DNA of 64,000 nt, taken from the NCBI GenBank assembly GCA_013823135.1, contig PNLP01000003.1, positions 1-64,000 on the forward strand, written 5' to 3'. The stretch is from Planctomycetaceae bacterium. Its GTDB lineage: Bacteria; Planctomycetota; Planctomycetia; Gemmatales; Gemmataceae. The notes beneath the pieces were generated by a model. That model saw nothing but the letters and a program-made list of their open reading frames with translations, was not told the DNA's origin and ran no database searches. Both the position numbers and the translations under genes were made by a program. Below are positions 15,767 through 24,647 of the stretch, one piece after another. Every line of letters begins with the position of its first letter. The first letter of the stretch is position 1.

Positions 15767-17320
15767 TCACTTCACGTAGTAGTTGATGACCACGCTATCG
15801 AGCGGTTGTTCGTCATAGGTGAACTTGACCACCTGCACCTGTCCGCCCGCGGTGCTGGTCGGTTGGTTCGACTCGATGAACAGCCCTCGGCTGCGTCCAC
15901 GGGCGAGTTTCGAGTCCGGGGAGATCTTCCCATCCGAAACGGCGAGTTTGGTCCGATCCTTCAGGCTCTTCTGGGCGGCTTCGAGGCTCCCCAACGTGCC
16001 CATGGTCTTGTCCGCCGTGGCGAGGCCGCTGGCGGCGAAGGCATTGTCGAAGGCCGTTTCCGGGTCGTCGCCGAGTGGCGTCGTTTCCGTCGGGCCGCCG
16101 CTGATGTCGGGCGTGCGAACGGGTGCCGGGCCATACACGAACATCTGAATCTTGCCGCGGGTCTCGGGGTTCATCTGATCGTAGAGCGTGGCCGATTCGT
16201 CTTCCGGAGCCACGACGATTTCCCCGATCGTGCCCTTATCGTCCTTGAGGAAGCCCTTGATTTCGTAGACCACCTTGGGTTCGAGAACGTACATGCGGAA
16301 CTTCGACCGTGGCTTGTCGAGCGTGTCGAGGCTCTCGCCGTCGAGGGCGATTGTGTTCCGGCCGTTCAGGCACAACAGAACCGCGAGCTTTTCCGTGTGG
16401 TTGTTGACCAGGGTAAACGTGACTTTCTGACCCGCTGCCCCGTTCGCGGGGAGTTTCCCGGCGATCTTGTAATCGGCACGACGGCCTTCGTCGGCCTGGA
16501 TCGGAACGGACTGCCCGTCGAGGTTGATCTTGAGCGAGATCGGCCCGGCGAGGCTCGCGACTCCGCTCGTCGGTTCTTTGGCCGGTGCCACGGGCGTGGC
16601 TTCACGGCTCACTGCGTCGGAAATGGCGGATTCATCGGCGGCAAAGAAATCGCGAGGCTTCCCGGTCGCCTTCAGGTCGCGGCTCGTGGTGTACGTCTGC
16701 CCGAGGCTGGCGAGCATCGAGCGGTCGGTCCAGATGCCGCGGTTTGCCATGGAGCCCGCGAGCGTGCCGAGTTTCTTCAGCGTGGCTGGGTCGGACTTGG
16801 CGAACGCCGCCAGTTCGATCTTCACCTCCTGGAGGTTCTTCGACACGATGACGGTGCCGGTGACGTAAGCATCCGGGTTGCGAATATCTTTCTCGTTCCA
16901 ACTCACGGGAAGTTTCAGCTCGAAGAGCTTCTTGCGACCGTCAACACTCGTCCAGTCGACGGGGGTCTTGATCGACTTTGCCAGTGCCGAGGCGGCCTGA
17001 CCAGCCTTGGAGAGCACGGTGTAATCGGGGTTCCGGGGGTCGAGGCTGAGGACCAGGAGGTTCTCGAGTCGATGGATCATCTCGGCACCTTCCGTGCCAC
17101 AGTTGAATGTCGGCGCGGCATCGCCCATCTTAACCTGGAACTTCAGGACCGCGATGTTCTTCGCCTTCAGACCGAGCACGGCTTTCGCAATTGCTCCCGC
17201 ATCCTCAACCATGACGCGGTCGATTTGATCGGCGCGAGCGGCGGGCGACGTGAGCAACACAGTGGCGAACGCAACCACGAACGACTGGAACCGGGCACGC
17301 CGCAAAGCGAAACTCAACAT
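15767..17320 (-). CDS. Secreted protein of unknown function between two caspase genes
   Basis: I do not recognise the family. This 517-residue protein has a signal peptide (to about AARA, residue 30). An N-terminal domain (about 35-200) has KNIAVLKFQV near its start and YTVLSKAGQ later. That pattern resembles the strand-then-'vler' arrangement of CsgG/LpoB/TolB-N type periplasmic folds, but the resemblance is weak. A beta-rich middle (about 255-400) reads like a small Ig-type domain, and a Ser/Thr-rich C-terminal part follows. It lies 120 bp downstream of the WD40-caspase gene and 152 bp upstream of the small caspase gene, on the same strand, which suggests shared function or regulation. Confidence 0.8.
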   Translation of the reverse strand: MLSFALRRARFQSFVVAFATVLLTSPAARADQIDRVMVEDAGAIAKAVLGLKAKNIAVLKFQVKMGDAAPTFNCGTEGAEMIHRLENLLVLSLDPRNPDYTVLSKAGQAASALAKSIKTPVDWTSVDGRKKLFELKLPVSWNEKDIRNPDAYVTGTVIVSKNLQEVKIELAAFAKSDPATLKKLGTLAGSMANRGIWTDRSMLASLGQTYTTSRDLKATGKPRDFFAADESAISDAVSREATPVAPAKEPTSGVASLAGPISLKINLDGQSVPIQADEGRRADYKIAGKLPANGAAGQKVTFTLVNNHTEKLAVLLCLNGRNTIALDGESLDTLDKPRSKFRMYVLEPKVVYEIKGFLKDDKGTIGEIVVAPEDESATLYDQMNPETRGKIQMFVYGPAPVRTPDISGGPTETTPLGDDPETAFDNAFAASGLATADKTMGTLGSLEAAQKSLKDRTKLAVSDGKISPDSKLARGRSRGLFIESNQPTSTAGGQVQVVKFTYDEQPLDSVVINYYVK

Positions 17321-17440
17321 GGCAGACTCCTCGTGGGAGGAATTTGAGGTTGGAAGTCAGGCGACATTCCAATCTCGGTTCAGTGTACCTGATATTCGAA
17401 GATGGTGCACGCAGCGGACAGCAAACTCAGACTTTTCGGG

Positions 17441-20400
17441 TTACTTCTTGGATTTCACAATGGGCTGTTTGGAGAGCACGAGATCGCCAAGGCGATCAGG
17501 GAGTGGGCTGATCTGGGGGGTTTGCTGAACGGGCCTCCCCAGGTCGTCCACAATGGCGGTCGCTCCTTGCTCAGTGCCGCGTTGCACCGCCAGAAAGAAC
17601 TCCTGAACGCTGAGTGCGCCGTCCTTGTTCCGGTCGGCGTCGGCGAAGCGTTCCCCTAGCGTCAGCGAGACCTGCCGGCTGAATAGCCCCCCGCGGGTTT
17701 GCACGGTGTCGCCGGCTTCCCACGAAAGTTGATGCGGGGCACACGCCGCGACCACCACAGGCCCGAACCCGTTCTGTGAGAAGCCGCGTGTGCTATTGCG
17801 GGTGAGGGCACGCTCGCCGACCTTCGCGCTGGCCGCACCCGAGTGGCAGCAGTCGAGAAACACGAGCGGCTGGCACTCCAGGCCCACCAGTACGTCCGCG
17901 AGTTCGGCATCCCGGATGAAGGCGTTGCGGTACTTCTCGGGGTTGCGGTAATCGGCGGCGGGAAGAACGGTCTTCTCGTCCGTTCGCGGGATCACGTAGT
18001 ACCAGTCCTTGGGCGCACCCTCCCCGGCTTTCGGGTCGCCGAACATCGCACCGTGCCCTGCGATGCACAGCACCAACACGTCGTCTGGTTGGGCCACCTT
18101 ACCGACTTCCTTGATCTCGGCGACCAGGCGTTCCTTGGTCACCTTCTCGTTCAGCAAGAGGACGGGCTTCGGGGCGTTCACGAAATCGTATCCACCGTTC
18201 TTTTGCACCTCGGCCCAAATGGCACTCATTCGGGCGGCGTCGCGGCTCGCACCGGGCAGGTCCATGTCTCGCCCGAGAGCGTCGCTGGCCTTTTCGTAGA
18301 ATCGGATGCCGGCGGCGATCACGAACAGTTTCCGTGTTGGGCGGTCTATCGCTGCGGTGAAGCGGACCGGATCGCTGATCCCCGCGCCGGAGCCGTTGCC
18401 GGGGTCATCGAAGCCGATGCCGACCGCGTTCAACCGGTTGTCGCCGGACATCAGCGAGCGGTTCGGCACCGTGAACGTGACCTCGAACGGAACGCCGACC
18501 TCGAATTTCTTGCCTTGGAGCGTGTCGAGCCCTACGCGGTGGTGGCCGTTAAGCCACAACTCCACCCGCGTGACTGCGTTCACTTTGCCGTCCTGCCGAG
18601 CACCGGGGATCACGGTTACGGTCACCTTCACGTCCTGGCCCGCCGCCACTTTCACGAGATCGGTCTTGAGCGTGACCTTCGGCGGGAACAGGTCCGGCAG
18701 CAGCGGCTTGGCCGGCTCGCGGATGAGCTTACCAATCACGTCAGTGAGCTTCTCGGGGCGGTTCAGGAACTTGCGGAACTGCTCGACGGCGAGGACTTCC
18801 GGTTGCTTGTCGGCGCGATCCTTCGAGACAAGCCATTCGATGTACTGGTCGCCGTTGGCGGAGCAGTCGTAGTAGCACTGGCGGTAGCTGTAGAGCACCC
18901 ATTCGCCGTTCGTCAGCGGCAGGAACCGCGCGGCCGGCCGGTGGAGCAACGACGTCTTCGAGCCGTACTCCTTCTTGTTGCCAGCGGGGCGTGCGACCGG
19001 GTTGACGAACCAGAGCATCTCGCGGAGTGGCTCGGGGTTGCGGAACTCTTCGAGCCAGCGGTCCTTGGGGACGGGGTTCGGGCTGTCGCCGCGGTAATAC
19101 TTCAGCACTTCATCGCCGACGGACAGTCCCGCCTCCTGCGCCGGGCTGCCGAGATCGACCGACTTCACGACGACCTTGCCATTCGCCTCCGCGAACGACG
19201 CTCCGAGCAGCGGTTCGGATGGGAAGTCGGCGAGGTTCCAGATGCAAATCGTGTGGTCGCGGCCGCACGTAACAATCCCCTTACCATCGAAGGCGGGGGC
19301 GATTCCGGTCACGTACCCCGCGTGCCCGTTAAGACGACGAACACGCTTCGGTGCCTGCCCCGGAACGAGGTCGAACACGCTCGCACCCCAGGCGTGGCCG
19401 ACTGCGAGGCGGGCACTTCCGGGCTTCGCCCCGTCGGGCGGCGGCAGGAAGGTGTAGCAGCGCGGGCGGTCGTCGAGCAGCGGGTTCATCGGCAGCGGAT
19501 ACTCGCGGGTTCCATTCTCCACGGCATACCACTGATACTCGTCGCGATCCTTGCCACTACCGCGAAACGCGACGCTCCACACCCCGCGTGTCTTCTCGGG
19601 AAGCACGGGTGTTTTCGCTTCGCCCCAGCCACGCGGTTCGGTGCCGAGATCGAACGTGCTCCACGGTGCTTTCGGGTCAGCACGGTCATTCGGATCGGCG
19701 GGGTCTGGGTTGCGTTTCTCCTTGAAGCAAAGGTGCTGCCCGTCCTTCGTGATGCCGACGGCCCACAGTGACCGACCGGCGTTCACATCGCGATCGAACT
19801 TGCGGAGCGAGTTGCCGTCGATGGTCCAGAGTGTCGTGCCGTGGTCGAGTGCGTCGGCCGTGGCGAAGCGCTTGCCGTCGGGGTGGAAGGCCATGCGATC
19901 CGGGCGAGTTTCGACTGCCATCGACGCGACGAGCTTGGGTGCCTCGGCGGTGATGTCGAAGATCTTCACGATGCCAGGAAGTTCCACGGCGAACGGCTTC
20001 AGGACGGGCTCACCGCGTTCATCCGCCTTGGCCTCGTGCAACCCGGCCGCGACCCGGTTCCCCGTGGCATCGAGGGCAATCTGATCGGGGAACTGGTTCA
20101 GCGGGAATCGCACGGTTCGCTCGTCGCCACCATCCGGAAGCGAACGGATCTTCACTTCCGACTCGGCACCGTCGGTCCCTCGCGCCGGTCGGGCCGCAAG
20201 CCGTCGGCCGTCGCCGCTCGCGACGACCTTATCGACCAACCCGTTCCCCCAGCGGAACAGCGGAGCCGACTTCCCGACCGCGTACACGCCGCCGTCGCGC
20301 TTCGCGTACGCGAGCCGGCCGTCGGGGAGATACCCCACCCACACGACCCGCAACTCGTACTTCAGTTCCGTTCCACCCTCGACGACCCGAGTCGTCTTGG

Positions 20401-20959
20401 CCGTCACCGGCTTCCCTTCGGCGAGTGGCGTGACCCACAGGTTGCCGAGTTCGTCGCCGATAGCCAGTTCCTTGCCCGTGGGGTGGAACGCGAGCGACCA
20501 CACCGTTTGCCGCGCCTTGATGTAGTCGCCGGGGTTGTCCGCGAGTGGCGAGACCGCCCCGAGAAGTTCGCCGGAACGCAGGTCGAAGATCACCACATCG
20601 GCGTTGAGTTTGCCGTTACCGCCGATGGCGAGCAGGGGTCGATCCCGATCCGCGGAAAGCGCCAGCGCGTAGATCGACCCCCGCTGTTCGCGGAACGTGT
20701 TCCAGAACAACGGCTTCGCGGGGCGGAGTCGCTCGGGTTGAACACCCCAGTGGTGAACCACCTTGTCTTCACCAACCGCAAGGAGGTTCGCACCGTCGGC
20801 CGTGAACGTGAGCACATCACAAACGCCCGATCGCCCATCGGCACGGAAGCGTATCTCGGGCTCGTCGTTCGCGAGCCGCGTCAGTTGTGCGAACGTGGGT
20901 GCGGTTTGGAACGCGCAGAGCAGAAACATCGCACCACTCACGTGATACTTGGGGAACAT
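17441..20959 (-). CDS. Giant exported WD40-PDZ-Ig-caspase protein with C-terminal EF-hand
   Basis: This protein has 1172 residues from the chosen start at 20959, which gives a clean signal peptide ending near TFAQ. Residues about 30-570 are WD40-like repeats, the clearest being TCGRDHTICIWNLADF. About 585-650 is a PDZ-like domain (VKSVDLGSPAQEAGLSVGDE). About 765-873 is an Ig/CARDB-like domain (VTVTVIPGA...). A caspase (C14) domain runs from 878 with His969 in CIAGHG and Cys1038 in LDCCHSG. A canonical EF-hand loop (DRNKDGALSVQE, 1109-1120) follows. The parts suggest a protein-interaction platform with a calcium-responsive protease outside the cytoplasm; activation by Ca2+ is inference. It is first in a co-oriented group with 17320-15767 and 15614-14436. 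Confidence 0.87.
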   Translation of the reverse strand: MFPKYHVSGAMFLLCAFQTAPTFAQLTRLANDEPEIRFRADGRSGVCDVLTFTADGANLLAVGEDKVVHHWGVQPERLRPAKPLFWNTFREQRGSIYALALSADRDRPLLAIGGNGKLNADVVIFDLRSGELLGAVSPLADNPGDYIKARQTVWSLAFHPTGKELAIGDELGNLWVTPLAEGKPVTAKTTRVVEGGTELKYELRVVWVGYLPDGRLAYAKRDGGVYAVGKSAPLFRWGNGLVDKVVASGDGRRLAARPARGTDGAESEVKIRSLPDGGDERTVRFPLNQFPDQIALDATGNRVAAGLHEAKADERGEPVLKPFAVELPGIVKIFDITAEAPKLVASMAVETRPDRMAFHPDGKRFATADALDHGTTLWTIDGNSLRKFDRDVNAGRSLWAVGITKDGQHLCFKEKRNPDPADPNDRADPKAPWSTFDLGTEPRGWGEAKTPVLPEKTRGVWSVAFRGSGKDRDEYQWYAVENGTREYPLPMNPLLDDRPRCYTFLPPPDGAKPGSARLAVGHAWGASVFDLVPGQAPKRVRRLNGHAGYVTGIAPAFDGKGIVTCGRDHTICIWNLADFPSEPLLGASFAEANGKVVVKSVDLGSPAQEAGLSVGDEVLKYYRGDSPNPVPKDRWLEEFRNPEPLREMLWFVNPVARPAGNKKEYGSKTSLLHRPAARFLPLTNGEWVLYSYRQCYYDCSANGDQYIEWLVSKDRADKQPEVLAVEQFRKFLNRPEKLTDVIGKLIREPAKPLLPDLFPPKVTLKTDLVKVAAGQDVKVTVTVIPGARQDGKVNAVTRVELWLNGHHRVGLDTLQGKKFEVGVPFEVTFTVPNRSLMSGDNRLNAVGIGFDDPGNGSGAGISDPVRFTAAIDRPTRKLFVIAAGIRFYEKASDALGRDMDLPGASRDAARMSAIWAEVQKNGGYDFVNAPKPVLLLNEKVTKERLVAEIKEVGKVAQPDDVLVLCIAGHGAMFGDPKAGEGAPKDWYYVIPRTDEKTVLPAADYRNPEKYRNAFIRDAELADVLVGLECQPLVFLDCCHSGAASAKVGERALTRNSTRGFSQNGFGPVVVAACAPHQLSWEAGDTVQTRGGLFSRQVSLTLGERFADADRNKDGALSVQEFFLAVQRGTEQGATAIVDDLGRPVQQTPQISPLPDRLGDLVLSKQPIVKSKK

Positions 20960-21294
20960 GACCAACCCCAACTGAAGATGTGAAACTTTAACGATTGTAA
21001 CTCCGCAGGAGAAGCAGGCCAAGCCAGACTGCGATACGGAGCCACAGCACTGTTTCTATTCCGATTCGAATCCCGAAACGGACACGGACACCTGAGCAGA
21101 TGCCTCCCCTCATGTGGGTCGGAAATCTCTCCCAAACTCTGTTGCAGGAACAACCGGACAACTCAAAAGGGCCAGTTGGTCGTGCTTTGGGAGTTTTGCT
21201 GAATGTGCGGTTGATGCAACACGATAACGATGTTGCGTAGCTCAAACCGACGTGCCAAGGATCGGCGCCGTCGGCAATTTGGGAGGGATTCCTG
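20960..21294. other. Divergent intergenic region
   Basis: 335 bp between the WD40-caspase gene (minus) and an outer-membrane protein gene (plus). It contains a small hairpin, GCAACA/TGTTGC, near 21210-21235 and a GGGAGG ribosome-binding site just before 21295. Promoters for both genes must lie here, but none is close to consensus. Confidence 0.4.
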
Positions 21295-23160
21295 ATGAAG
21301 CGAACCTGGAAAGTCTGGATCGCCGCGATTTTCGGGTTGGGAATCTCCCATCCTGTTGTCATCGCTGCGGAACCTGTCGCAACCCCCACCACGGAAGCAG
21401 TATCAGCTCCGACCAACGCGCCACCGGCGGAGTTACCGCCAACTGCCACCGGTGCCGCAAGTGGCGGGGCGGCTCCCGTCGTGAGCGTTCCCAGCGGCAC
21501 GGAATACTTGCAAACTGCGACCAAGCAGCGATTCTCGTTCTTGTCGCCGCGGTCCCGCAGTTCGTGCCAGCCGGTGGCACCGTGCGCCCCGGGTCAGGTC
21601 GCGCCGTATCCCTACCCCGCGCCCAACCTGGACCCCAACGGTAACCAGCAAGCACCCGCACCGGCCAACACGACCTTCCAGGCCAACCAGGGCGGCACAG
21701 CAGCGGCCCATACAAACTCTCCAAACATGTTCGGCGATCTCTTCGGCGCGAAGGCAAGCATCGTCACGCTCCCTGGCCTGTCGTTCCGCACCATGCCAGG
21801 GGCTCTCAACGGGCGATCGGCTTTCTTGACGGCGAACCCAACATCCATTCCTCCGATTACACCACCTGGTGGCGTTGTCACTGTCAACACGCCTTCACTC
21901 GCACATGTCACCTTTCAGGGGGTACCCGGGATGATCCCGGTGACTCTCAATGGTTCGCCGATTGTGGAGAACGTAACGAACCTCGGATTCATTCCTGGGT
22001 CGCCGAATGGGGCCAGAATCCAGGCCGACATGAACGGCTTCTTCCTCCCCGGGACACCTGCCTTTGCTGCCGCGAATGCCATCGAGAGGCAGGCAAACCC
22101 GCAGGCAACGCTCACATCGTTGACGTTCGGCCCGGTCTCGGCGTTGTTTAATGGAAGCCAACTCGTTTACTTCACACGTGTCACCGATACGGTGACGACC
22201 GCCGTGCGCACACGCACACAGTTTTCGGTTCCCACGCCGGGTGCCGGCGGCGTCGTTGGACTCCTGAAGGTTTCCGAGGACAATAGCCCGTTCCCGCGTG
22301 ACCGCGTGATCTTCACTTACGATTACTTCAACAACGTCCCGATGGGGCTTGGAAGCCTGCCGGTCAACCGATACCAGTTCGGGTTTGAAAAGACCTTCTT
22401 CGAAGGACGCACGTCGATTGAATTCCGGGCTCCATTCGCGAGTACGTTGAGCAGCAACTCAGCTCTGAACGGAGAAACGCTGGGGACCGAATTCGGCAAC
22501 GTCCGTTTGCTCGGCAAGGCGTTGTTCCTCCAGCGTCGCAACCTGAGTATCTCGGGTGGCCTGGGGGTCTCGCTGCCAACAGCCGACGACATCTCGGTCG
22601 GCGATGGTGCTGGTAACGAACTGGTTCACATCAAGAACCGTTCGGTTCAATTGGCTCCGTTCGTCGCGGCCATTTATACGCCGAACGACCGACTCTTTGC
22701 TCAGGGTTGGTACGGGTTCAGCTTCGATACCGGCGGCAACCCCGTCACCGTGAACCCCGCGCTCTTCGGCACCGGTCCGGACATCGGCAAGCTCAACTCG
22801 CCATCTTTGATGACGGTTGATGCACAGATTGGTTACTGGATCTATCAGTCGGAGAGCGGTCGCCTTCGCGGGTTGGCCCCGTTCATCGAACTTCACTACG
22901 CCGGGGATGTCAGCAAGGGCACGCTACTCAGCGCGGGGAACGACTTCTATATTGGTGATGTCTCGGCTTACAACGAGTTCAACATGACGGCTGGTTTCAC
23001 GAGCAGAATCGGCCAGAACACGACCCTCGCGGTCGCTGCCGCAGCCCCGTTGCTGGGGCAGAGCGGTCGAACGTTCGATTACCAAGTCGGTGTTCGGTTG
23101 AACTGGTACTTCGGACACACCGCACGCCAGCGTGCGAACCTGGCTCCGAATAGCTTCTGA
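21295..23160 (+). CDS. Putative outer-membrane beta-barrel protein
   Basis: This 621-residue protein has a signal peptide (to about IAAEP, residue 25) and a Pro/Ala/Thr-rich linker with a lone Cys pair. The central region is repetitive and beta-rich. The C-terminal half (about 290-605) is an amphipathic-strand barrel (GFEKTFFEGRTSIEFRAPF, LSISGGLGVSLP, QVGVRLNWYFGH), ending in a Phe. It is not assignable to a transporter family by eye. A GGGAGG precedes the ATG, and a strong hairpin follows the stop, so it is probably monocistronic. A role as a porin or surface protein is inference. Confidence 0.75.
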   Translation: MKRTWKVWIAAIFGLGISHPVVIAAEPVATPTTEAVSAPTNAPPAELPPTATGAASGGAAPVVSVPSGTEYLQTATKQRFSFLSPRSRSSCQPVAPCAPGQVAPYPYPAPNLDPNGNQQAPAPANTTFQANQGGTAAAHTNSPNMFGDLFGAKASIVTLPGLSFRTMPGALNGRSAFLTANPTSIPPITPPGGVVTVNTPSLAHVTFQGVPGMIPVTLNGSPIVENVTNLGFIPGSPNGARIQADMNGFFLPGTPAFAAANAIERQANPQATLTSLTFGPVSALFNGSQLVYFTRVTDTVTTAVRTRTQFSVPTPGAGGVVGLLKVSEDNSPFPRDRVIFTYDYFNNVPMGLGSLPVNRYQFGFEKTFFEGRTSIEFRAPFASTLSSNSALNGETLGTEFGNVRLLGKALFLQRRNLSISGGLGVSLPTADDISVGDGAGNELVHIKNRSVQLAPFVAAIYTPNDRLFAQGWYGFSFDTGGNPVTVNPALFGTGPDIGKLNSPSLMTVDAQIGYWIYQSESGRLRGLAPFIELHYAGDVSKGTLLSAGNDFYIGDVSAYNEFNMTAGFTSRIGQNTTLAVAAAAPLLGQSGRTFDYQVGVRLNWYFGHTARQRANLAPNSF

Positions 23161-23172
23161 GCATTGTGAAAT

Positions 23173-23218
23173 CGGAATCGGCCGCGAAGTGTCCACCCGA
23201 CCTTCGCGGCCGATTCCG
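23173..23218 (+). terminator. Strong hairpin after the outer-membrane protein gene
   Basis: CGGAATCGGCCGCGAAG (23173-23189) pairs perfectly over 17 bp with CTTCGCGGCCGATTCCG (23202-23218), with a 12-nt loop and TTTCC following. It begins 12 bp after the stop. The T tract is short, so termination may be partly structural. Confidence 0.7.
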
Positions 23219-23312
23219 TTTCCAGTGAAACTTTCCCTGTCGTCTCGCTTCGATCCTGGCTACTCTTCACTTCGGATTCTGCCTTAAACGCTTCTGCCTG
23301 GCGGATGATTCC

Positions 23313-24560
23313 ATGCCCCCCAAGAAAGTCGCTGCCGTCGTCACCGAGTATCGGAAGTGGTCGCACGCCGATGTCATCCTCCGCAACATCCTCAGCGGCT
23401 ATCCGGACGGCAGCAAACCCAATCTCGAACTCGTGTCGCTCTACACCGATCAGGTGCCCAAGAACGATATGAGCCGCGATCTTGCAAAGAAACACGGGTT
23501 CAAGATCTCCGAGAACATCGCCGATTGCCTGACGCTCGGTGGCAAGACCCTGGCGGTCGATGGCGTTCTTTCGATCGGTGAGCACGGCAAGTATCCCACG
23601 AACGCGAAGGGCCAGCTTCTTTACCCGCGCCGCCGGTTTTTTGAGGAGATCACCGCCGTCTTCGAGAAAACTGGGAAGTCGGTCCCGGTTTTTAACGACA
23701 AGCATCTCGCGGTGAACTGGGACGACGCCAAGTGGATGGTCGAGCGTTCCCGCAAGCTCATGTTCCCGTTCCTGGCTGGGTCGTCGCTCCCCGTCACGTG
23801 GCGAAAGCCCAACCTCGTGCTGCCCAAGGGATGCGAACTCACTGGCGTGGTTCAACTGGCGTATGGTCCGTTCGAGGCTTACGGCTTCCACGCTCTGGAA
23901 GCATTGCAGTGCATGGTGGAACGACGGGCGGGCGGCGAAAGCGGCGTGAAGGCGGTGACATGTCACAGTGGGAGCGCGATCACAGATGCGTTCAACGACC
24001 GCATCTGGGGTCTGGGCGGTCCAGCCGGTCGATTCATGCGGCGTGAGGTGATGTGGGAGGCGTTCGACAAGCAAACATGGACCGCACCACTCCTGGAAGC
24101 GGCGTTGAAGTCGCTGCCAGAGCACGCACCCGGAGATATGCGGCGAGTCTCTGCGACAGCGAAGGATGCCGGTATCTTCGAGATCGAGTACCGCGATGGG
24201 TTGCGGGCATTTGTCGTGATGCCCAACGGCTGGGTCTACGAGGGCGACGGCGGCGCGTTCTTCTTCTCCGGGCAACGCAAAGGGGCGGACAAACCTGATG
24301 TGTGCCAGTTCTATTTGCAGCAACCCGATCCCTTCGGCCACTTTGCCGAACTCACCCGTGCAATCGAGTCGATGATCCGCACCGGGCACGCTCCCTATCC
24401 CGTTGAGCGAACGCTGCTGACAACTGGTGTGCTGGAAGCCGTGATGACGAGCAACCACGAGAATGGCAAGCGGATCGAAACATCACACTTGGCTGTCAAA
24501 TACGCACCCACGGAATGGGGACCGGCCACAAGTAAGATTCCACCCGTTCAGAAGCCGTGA
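23313..24560 (+). CDS. Gfo/Idh/MocA-like protein
   Basis: This 415-residue soluble protein without a signal peptide starts with a beta strand and an acidic/His-rich segment (VAAVVTEYRKWSHADVILRNIL) like the Rossmann start of Gfo/Idh/MocA proteins. It ends with YPVERTLLTTGVLEAVMTSNHENGKR in short pieces resembling the family C-terminus. The usual GxGxxG is not visible and the EKP catalytic motif is absent, so it may be a divergent, possibly non-oxidoreductase member. A sulfatase gene follows 87 bp downstream on the same strand; the two might act on the same sugar substrate, but this is not shown. Confidence 0.6.
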   Translation: MPPKKVAAVVTEYRKWSHADVILRNILSGYPDGSKPNLELVSLYTDQVPKNDMSRDLAKKHGFKISENIADCLTLGGKTLAVDGVLSIGEHGKYPTNAKGQLLYPRRRFFEEITAVFEKTGKSVPVFNDKHLAVNWDDAKWMVERSRKLMFPFLAGSSLPVTWRKPNLVLPKGCELTGVVQLAYGPFEAYGFHALEALQCMVERRAGGESGVKAVTCHSGSAITDAFNDRIWGLGGPAGRFMRREVMWEAFDKQTWTAPLLEAALKSLPEHAPGDMRRVSATAKDAGIFEIEYRDGLRAFVVMPNGWVYEGDGGAFFFSGQRKGADKPDVCQFYLQQPDPFGHFAELTRAIESMIRTGHAPYPVERTLLTTGVLEAVMTSNHENGKRIETSHLAVKYAPTEWGPATSKIPPVQKP

Positions 24561-24647
24561 CCGATACCCGTGGCAAGTTGCCGTGTTGAAACCTCGTCGA
24601 GTGCAGACCGCCAGCTTGCGGAATCACTCCACTCCGGAGCCCACACA

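Noticed and set aside
15806..17347. 513-codon plus-strand open frame opposite the secreted protein between the caspases
   Set aside because: Antisense to a gene with a signal peptide and normal composition; rich in Arg/Val/His from reversed GC-rich codons, with no domain.
17843..19771. 642-codon plus-strand open frame opposite the WD40-caspase gene
   Set aside because: Covers the catalytic part of the real gene in antisense; the composition is typical of a shadow frame.
23079..24458. 459-codon minus-strand open frame opposite the Gfo/Idh-like gene
   Set aside because: Overlaps a terminator and the coding strand of a supported gene; reversed-codon composition.
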